A DNA stretch of 64,000 nt from Amblyomma americanum (Eukaryota; Arthropoda; Arachnida; Ixodida; Ixodidae), in assembly GCF_052857255.1 (NCBI RefSeq), contig NC_135497.1, positions 119,922,744 through 119,986,743 on the forward strand, read 5' to 3'. The position numbers and the translations under genes were made by a program. This document shows positions 58,401-64,000 of this stretch, piece after piece (the first letter of the stretch is position 1; every line of letters starts with the position of its first letter). The notes below the pieces were generated by a model that saw only the letters and a program-made list of their open reading frames with translations, did not search any database and had not been told where the DNA came from.

Positions 58401-60440
58401 CTGCCAGAAAGGCGCGCGCAGGCGCGTTCCGAGTGCATATGTATAACTGCAGATTTGAGACTACTGCTTCGCTCTGCGGTTCTCATCGTGCTGACTGACC
58501 GAAACGGCAGTGGCGTCATATATGCTTTTCTCTCCTTATTTTTTACCCCAGGCTTTTCGCGAACACTTCCTCTCGCCCCGTTTTCTGCCCTCGCGCTTAC
58601 ATAAGGGTCCGTGTGGGTGAGTGCACATCACTATGGCGTTGCGTACGCCCGACAGGAAACCTGCGAAATTTACCGAATTTTTCATTTCGAAGGCCCTAAA
58701 TATCAAGTTCTTTTTCACTCCAGCTTGATGCTTGGCACCACAGCTGTGCGAGAAATAAAGAGCGCACAAAAGGGTGTTTCGATTTCTTTTTTTTTTCTTG
58801 CTAGCACACTTACTGAAGCCCACATACACAAGCAAACGTAGATTTAACTTTACCGTGCAGCGCTACGAGCAATAGCACGAGCTGATCGAGCGTGTGAGCA
58901 ATACACCGCACTCGTGCCGGCTAAATGGCCGTCCGACATGAGACAGAAGGCGTCTGAAGTGGAGCAATAGCTTATATTATAAATTACTGACCTGCAAGGA
59001 AATGAAGAAAAAAATACTTTTTTTATCCGTTACACATACCTGCCCTCACATATGGGTTCGGGCGCACAGCAATGCATTGCACCGAGACTGCGCTTTAGTG
59101 TAGCTCTCCTGTAGCGCTGTGGGGAAAGCGCGAGGCGTTCGTAGGCGAAAGTAACGCTCCGCGATAAAGAACAACAAAGTCAGAAGGGCCACGAGCTGGA
59201 AGCATGCCTGCTTTGCCCTCGCGTAACTGAGCAAAGCGCAGCAAAAGCGTGAGAAAGCATGGAAGAACGCAGCCAACCGCCCTCGGGGCGACGTGGCGTC
59301 GGGGCCGATTCGGCGCGGCTGCGTCCACCCGGCCCGCCTCCTTGCTTTAGCATCCCAGCAGTGAGGCCTCACCCAGTGCGCACGTGTGGCGGCGAAACGC
59401 TGATAAACTTCATTTGCCTTTGTTTTCGATTAAGCCCGCTCTGCTAACAAAAACAATACCCAAACTCGGCTCGGATGCCTTTTGGCGCTTTCTGCCAAGC
59501 GCACGGGGCGAGAGAGGGAGTGAAGGCGGGGCCCGGCGACCCGAGGGTCAGCGCTTGGAGGTCCTTCGCTCTGCGGCGCAGCTGATTAACGATGAGGCCA
59601 GGGCCGCTGTACAGCGTGCGCGTCGTTCTCGCACCTCCGAGAAGGGCCGGCGCAAAATCCCAGCGTGGCCTTTTAATTATCTTTTACGCCCACGTAATCT
59701 CTCGCGTTTTTCGTTGCGCGGCGTTGCTGTTCTTTTTGCCCCGTTACTTTCGTCGAGGTCGCGACTGTATGTACACTAATGCGGCGCGAGTGTTAACTCA
59801 CGCTTTAATTGCACCCCGGCCTTTTTCGGCGGTTTCTTTACCGACCTCCTCCGGCTGCCCCAACAGCCTAACGCGCCGTCGCATCCTGCACACTTTCTAT
59901 TTAAAGCCTCCAGCGTTACGTCACCCGACGGAGATCACAAATGAAGCCACGGAGAGAAAAATTGGCTCTTTCTTTCACTCTCAGTGCGGCGCGAATCGGT
60001 GGGAATGGCCGACTGCCGGGGTACGGCCCAGAGCGGCGCCGAGGCGCTCAAAGCGAACGAGGTGTTCTCGGTCGCGCCCACCGTCGCTGGGAACGTGACG
60101 CACGCGCGCAGCGTCGCTGACATGCGTGTGCCACGAGAGACTGCGCGGGGTGTATGGCACGGGGTGTTCGCTAACGCCTTCACGAGTACGGCCACAAAGC
60201 CGAAAAGCTAACGTCGGCAGAGGGCGCACTGTAAAGCGGGAGAAGAGAGACTGCGCGCACAGTTTGCAAATGCGATTTCGAACGGCCACTTGGAAGGCGA
60301 CAACGACATCCAGTGTCTGTATCTATATATACGACGGCCGAAGACCCTTATCTCTATCGATCGCTAGGAGGTGTCGGCGGGATCGCGGACCCTCAGCATG
60401 TAAAGGCAGCGCCTAATGCATGGCTCAAATGTTAAAACAC
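55442..60440. other. long CpG-rich stretch without a supported gene
   Basis: CpG-rich parts at 55830-56900 and 59260-60250 flank AT-rich sequence (57350-58350). Long overlapping frames (up to 183 codons) occur only in the CpG-rich parts and on both strands, without domains. A TATA-like 'ctatttaaag' (59899) with 'ttacgtca' (59914) could belong to a host promoter. Alternating purine/pyrimidine sequence lies at 56300-56350. Confidence 0.35.
56300..56350. repeat. alternating (CG/CA)n tract
   Basis: Runs such as 'acgcgcgcacacac' and 'gtgcgcgcgctcgcgcacac' alternate purine and pyrimidine almost throughout. Confidence 0.7.
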
Positions 60441-60740
60441 ATTGAAATGACTTTGCGGAATCAGCCTATTCCAATTACCCCTCTTTGAAGGCACTTCTGA
60501 AGTTCTTGAAGGACTCGGGACTGAGTGCGAGATTGTGAACTATCAGTGTGTGCCCTGTGTACTCTTCAAGTAATGGCCAACGGACATGTGGAAAAGTGTT
60601 CATCTCCCTTTGTTCTCTCCCCTTTCTATCTCTCCCTCCGTTCCCCTTCCCACGAGTAGGGTAGCATACCGGGCGCTGCCTAGTTAACCTCCCTGCCTTT
60701 CCGTTCGTCTCTCTCTCTCTCTGCCTCTCCGCCACTCGTG
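60441..60740 (+). mobile_element. LINE 3' end, same family as 13621-14281
   Basis: The plus frame near 60490-60537 encodes ALLKFLKDSGLSARL followed by a stop. It corresponds to the C-terminus ALFAYLRATGLSDKL of the nested LINE at 13779. The 3' UTR shares 'agttaacctccctgcctttccg' and ends in (CT)n at 60708-60722. 5' truncated. Confidence 0.7.
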
Positions 60741-61270
60741 GTGCAATGCGAGTAATTCGTGGATATGTGTGAGATTTTTAGCTGAACGAAGGAGGAGTGA
60801 TTTCAACGCAATGGCACAAGGAAAAAAATTCCGAGGACACTTAAGTCTCCTTACGTGGAGGAATGCGAAAGCATGGGTTTTGAGGAAAGGAAAGGCTTCT
60901 GGGGAAAGGAAAGGATCCAGTAGCTCTCAGACCTCGACATCTCGGTGCACACGCACCAAACCGCGCTTTTAGATACCATCACAACTGCATCTCAACTGTC
61001 CCTGGTGCAGAGGTAAGCCCACGCTATTCCCCATTTCGTGAAGTTGCGTGAGAAAACCATCCCACCTAACAACATCACAGGCATCATACCAGCAGTAGGT
61101 GGCAGTCCTGACCAGCAATGATGTGCAGGATCAACGTCAAACTATCCGACGGGTCGAGACATTAGCGCAAGCCACGGGACTCTTGAATTAAGGACTCCGT
61201 CAACCTGACTCGTCCAACATTTTAAAACCAATAAAGTTTTATATCTCTCTCTCTCTCTCTTTTCATCAGG
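60741..61270 (+). mobile_element. retroelement 3' end with AATAAA and (CT)n tail
   Basis: After a 67-codon frame (60769-60972) with no recognisable domain, the sequence ends 'aaaccaataaagttttatat' (61206-61226) followed by (CT)10-type repeat to about 61262. A polyadenylation signal followed by a simple-repeat tail indicates a retroelement 3' end. The element type is not established. Confidence 0.45.
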
Positions 61271-62068
61271 CTTCGAGAAGCGAATAAGACAATCCCGTTA
61301 TATGGGAAGTCATGAGTTCGGCTTTGTAAGCTGGGTGCGAAGCTTCTGCTACTTTTGTGTGTAGTATTTTTGTATCTTTGCTGAAGTTTTATGAAGTCCA
61401 GTTCCTCCGTGTGTCCTCTGTCCCTCGTCTGCAAGTCTGTCTGCTACGAGTTCCATGCCAGATTGATGCTTACCTCGAAGGAGCGAAGTGAAGAGAAGAA
61501 CCTGACCTTTACTGATGTTATACTATGTCAATGACATAACTGCTAGAAATTTGCGACCAATTAGTTTCAGTTCTGCCTTTTTGAGCCTGGTATTCTACTG
61601 AGCATCGTAAATAATCCCCTCTCGGACGCAGACGAAGTCGGTTCGAGCCACAGCGGCTCACACCATCGCTCGCTCGTTTAGCCTGCGTAAGAGACGCTCA
61701 CTAATGCGTCAGCAAAACTTCAGACGTCATGCCACGTGTGTGTGTTTTCCTTCGTCAGACTCTGGTCATGTGCGACGGGACGTAAGAGGAAGGGTGGAGA
61801 CTCTGCATTTAAAATTCAAATGGGAAACGCTTACGACACTGTTAGCGCTTCCCTGTATGCATTTTCGACCGAAAAAAAAAACGCATGGCATGCTTCTTGT
61901 AACCCTCAAATTTGCAATCCTGCTCCATGGATACAGAGGCTATTAACATTAATTGAGGTAAGTAGGGTAATAGGCCAAAACCATCGACAACAGAGAAACA
62001 GGAGGTCCAATGACACGTTCTAAGTAACATGCGCCCGAGGAAACAAGTTCAGAACAGAAGAGCAGATT
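61271..62068. other. no supported gene
   Basis: A box B-like 'cggttcgagccac' occurs at 61638 without a convincing tRNA-like fold. Frames up to 95 codons without domains. Confidence 0.4.
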
Positions 62069-62136
62069 GCATGGCATCGAGCCCACGACCTCTGTACGTT
62101 GCGTGTGGTGCCCTGTCAATTGAGTTACAGCGGTGG
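62069..62136 (-). repeat. tRNA-like core of SINE family B, decayed
   Basis: On minus, box A-like TAACTCAATTGACAGGGCAC and box B-like GGGCTCGATGCC match the cores at 10951, 21251 and 43190 with several changes. Leader and tail are not clearly preserved. Confidence 0.5.
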
Positions 62137-64000
62137 GAGCTCAATTTTGCTTTGTTTGTATTTACCGTATTTAAAGTAAAAAAAAAAACATTTCCCATTC
62201 AGGCGTTAACCACCGCCTGCAGGAACGACAGGCGAGCCTGATCATCTTTGAACGCAGTCGTTTAATGAGCTGTGTTCACATGGCGCCCCCCTGCCAACTT
62301 CATCAGCGCACAAATTGTTCGTGAGTTCGGGTGCGTCCTTGCGCATGACCGCATGTTGACTCGTGTTCTGGATATTATTTTCCTCATCATCTCATTTTTT
62401 CTCGCGCTCATGTTTTCGACACGAGAGCGTAAGGTACGGCGCACCCAAGAAAAGTTACAGGGCGAAGCGTTGACTAAAACTTAGTTTTTAACCCAGCAGC
62501 GGAAAAGTATGCCTTCGTATACCATCGTATACCATTAAGCGCAAGCATATCAAGTCCAAGCCAAATGACCCCGCAGCAAGCTTTTAATTCATGTTCTCGT
62601 TGCTGGTGTATCTGCATGGCAGTGCGGGCTGGGCGAGATTCCTTTAGCTTTGCTTTAAACGCCCAAACTACGAATGTCTTTACATGGATGCCCGTGAATG
62701 GCAAGGTGGTGTCGCTGTATCCTGCCCTGCAATGTCAGAAATTTACACTGACGACGCGTGATCGGCGTCCGGCCGCGACAGCAGTTGCTGTCCGAGCCTT
62801 AGTGAAGTCTATTAATCCGAAGAGCTTCTGTGATAAGCGCCGGCTTTTACAGGAAAGTACACGAAGAAAAAATCCCTGTCACAGGGGCGCCTTTAATGTC
62901 ACTTTCAACGAGTGTGACATTTGCCTAAAGTGTCATTCACGCAGTGTCACACGATGAGCTTTAGTGACACCCGCTGCAGAATGTGCACTTGCCCCGTAGT
63001 GATTTTGGCAAACTCACTCTATTTGTTCCTGCAAGGCAAGTGTGTATTGTTAACAGCAGTGCTCCCACATTAGCAAAAATTGTTTTAAAAATTGAAAATC
63101 TTAAAATCTCGATCTTATTTCATTGATTGTGCCTTTTAATAAGAAATTGTTTTAAATCATCAGGAACTAAAAATAATCCGCACACACGAACAGCTACTCT
63201 CGCTCTGCTAGTGACGACGACACCCTTCCGCGATAGGCCTAACGAGTCCGCGGGGTTCGTGTGTGCAATATCGGCGACTGTGGAGAGCGCATTCACACGT
63301 TTTAGCGAACGCGAATGTTCAAGGAGTGTAGTTTTGACAAAAGTGACCTAAATTCGGCTATTGCTTACATTACAGGACGCGCATACACTGAACGGAAAGC
63401 GCCGTTGGGACCCCCTCTCGATGCTTTAGGCACAGCAGCAGTCGTCGCCGTCGCTTGTGCTCTTGCGATTCAAAATGAAGCACTCGTCTCATCGGAGAAA
63501 GCAGGGACGATTAGCGAAAAGCGCTGGTCCGACGCGATGTCAGCAACCCGGCTAAGGTGCGCGGTCGCATCGGCGCTTCTTACATAGATGTCGCACTCCG
63601 TAAACAAGCAATGGTACAACCGGTACAAAAATACAATTATTTTAGATAACTAATGCGCAGCTTGCATTTTATGTTATGCAAACGGGCACTAGCAGTTTAT
63701 ACACAGCGATGTAAACAAGAGTACTGGAGTGCAGTCGTCCTCATCGGTGCATTCCTGGGGAAATTTTGCCGCACTTATGCGGTAAATGTTCAGTAGTGTA
63801 CTATGATCTTCAAACACTCATTTAGCGTGTACACAAAATATTTGCTAAAAAAGCAACAGAAGAAAGCGTGTAACAGATATGAAAATCAGCATCCACAAAA
63901 CCGGCGTTGCTGGAGGCGGGGCGAACCGATGGCGACGGCTGTTGGTCAGCGCGGGTAGTATACGGGCTGCGTATTAGTTTCGAAGGCATCCCAAAATCTC
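62137..64000. other. no supported gene
   Basis: Frames of 130 (62565-62957) and 90 codons (63315-63587) carry no recognisable domain. Repeated 'tgtcac/gtgaca' motifs occur at 62876-62970. A possible acceptor 'ttgcttacattacag' precedes 63376, but no exon can be supported. Confidence 0.35.

Noticed and set aside
63315..63587. Possible host exon after an acceptor-like 'ttacattacag'
   Set aside because: No domain, no matching donor or neighbouring exon; splice-like words are common by chance.

Overview
The window is eukaryotic, and almost certainly from a metastriate hard tick (Ixodidae). The main evidence is a tRNA-headed SINE that occurs about a dozen times. Its head reads 'ccgccgcggtggctcagtgg' and its tail 'gggacgttaaaccc'; from memory this is the ixodid 'Ruka' SINE. 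It sits in AT/GC-mosaic DNA dense in LINE fragments. There are no operons, ribosome binding sites or long conserved open frames. I could not support a single host protein-coding exon. The only intact frame with a recognisable domain (38560-38898) lies inside a DNA transposon.

Layout. 0-7.4 kb: a PIF/Harbinger-type MITE (229-716, TSD TAA), a CR1-like LINE (about 1372-3630) with two insertions, a MITE with perfect 33-bp ends (4090-4332), a cluster of nested hairpins (5051-5280), three SINEs and a 17-bp minisatellite (7081-7330). 10.7-18.5 kb: a second SINE family between two (TA)n tracts, then a 4.4-kb RNase H-bearing LINE on the minus strand (11776-16185) that carries another LINE inside it, then a second piece of the same LINE family and a plus-strand CR1-like piece. 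18.5-33 kb: mostly unrecognised DNA with CpG-rich blocks and scattered SINEs. 33.2-35.3 kb: a minus-strand LINE broken by a short inverted/direct repeat cassette that looks like a Penelope-like element end with a degenerate hammerhead-type hairpin. 38.2-39.0 kb: a 795-bp PIF/Harbinger-like transposon with TTA target duplications and a Myb/SANT-like ORF. 41-48 kb: a dense retroelement zone, with a SINE inside a LINE (18-bp TSD), the best-preserved CR1-like reverse transcriptase, and a SINE split by a hairpin MITE. 48-64 kb: CpG-rich blocks, LINE 3' tails and a hairpin MITE.

The sequences do not form a pathway. They record repeated insertion: LINEs supplied the retrotransposition machinery, tRNA-derived SINEs used it (long A-rich-side target duplications are visible), and small TIR elements inserted into both. 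The nesting gives a relative order of events. Boundaries read by eye are good to a few bases where target duplications are quoted, and to tens of bases elsewhere.
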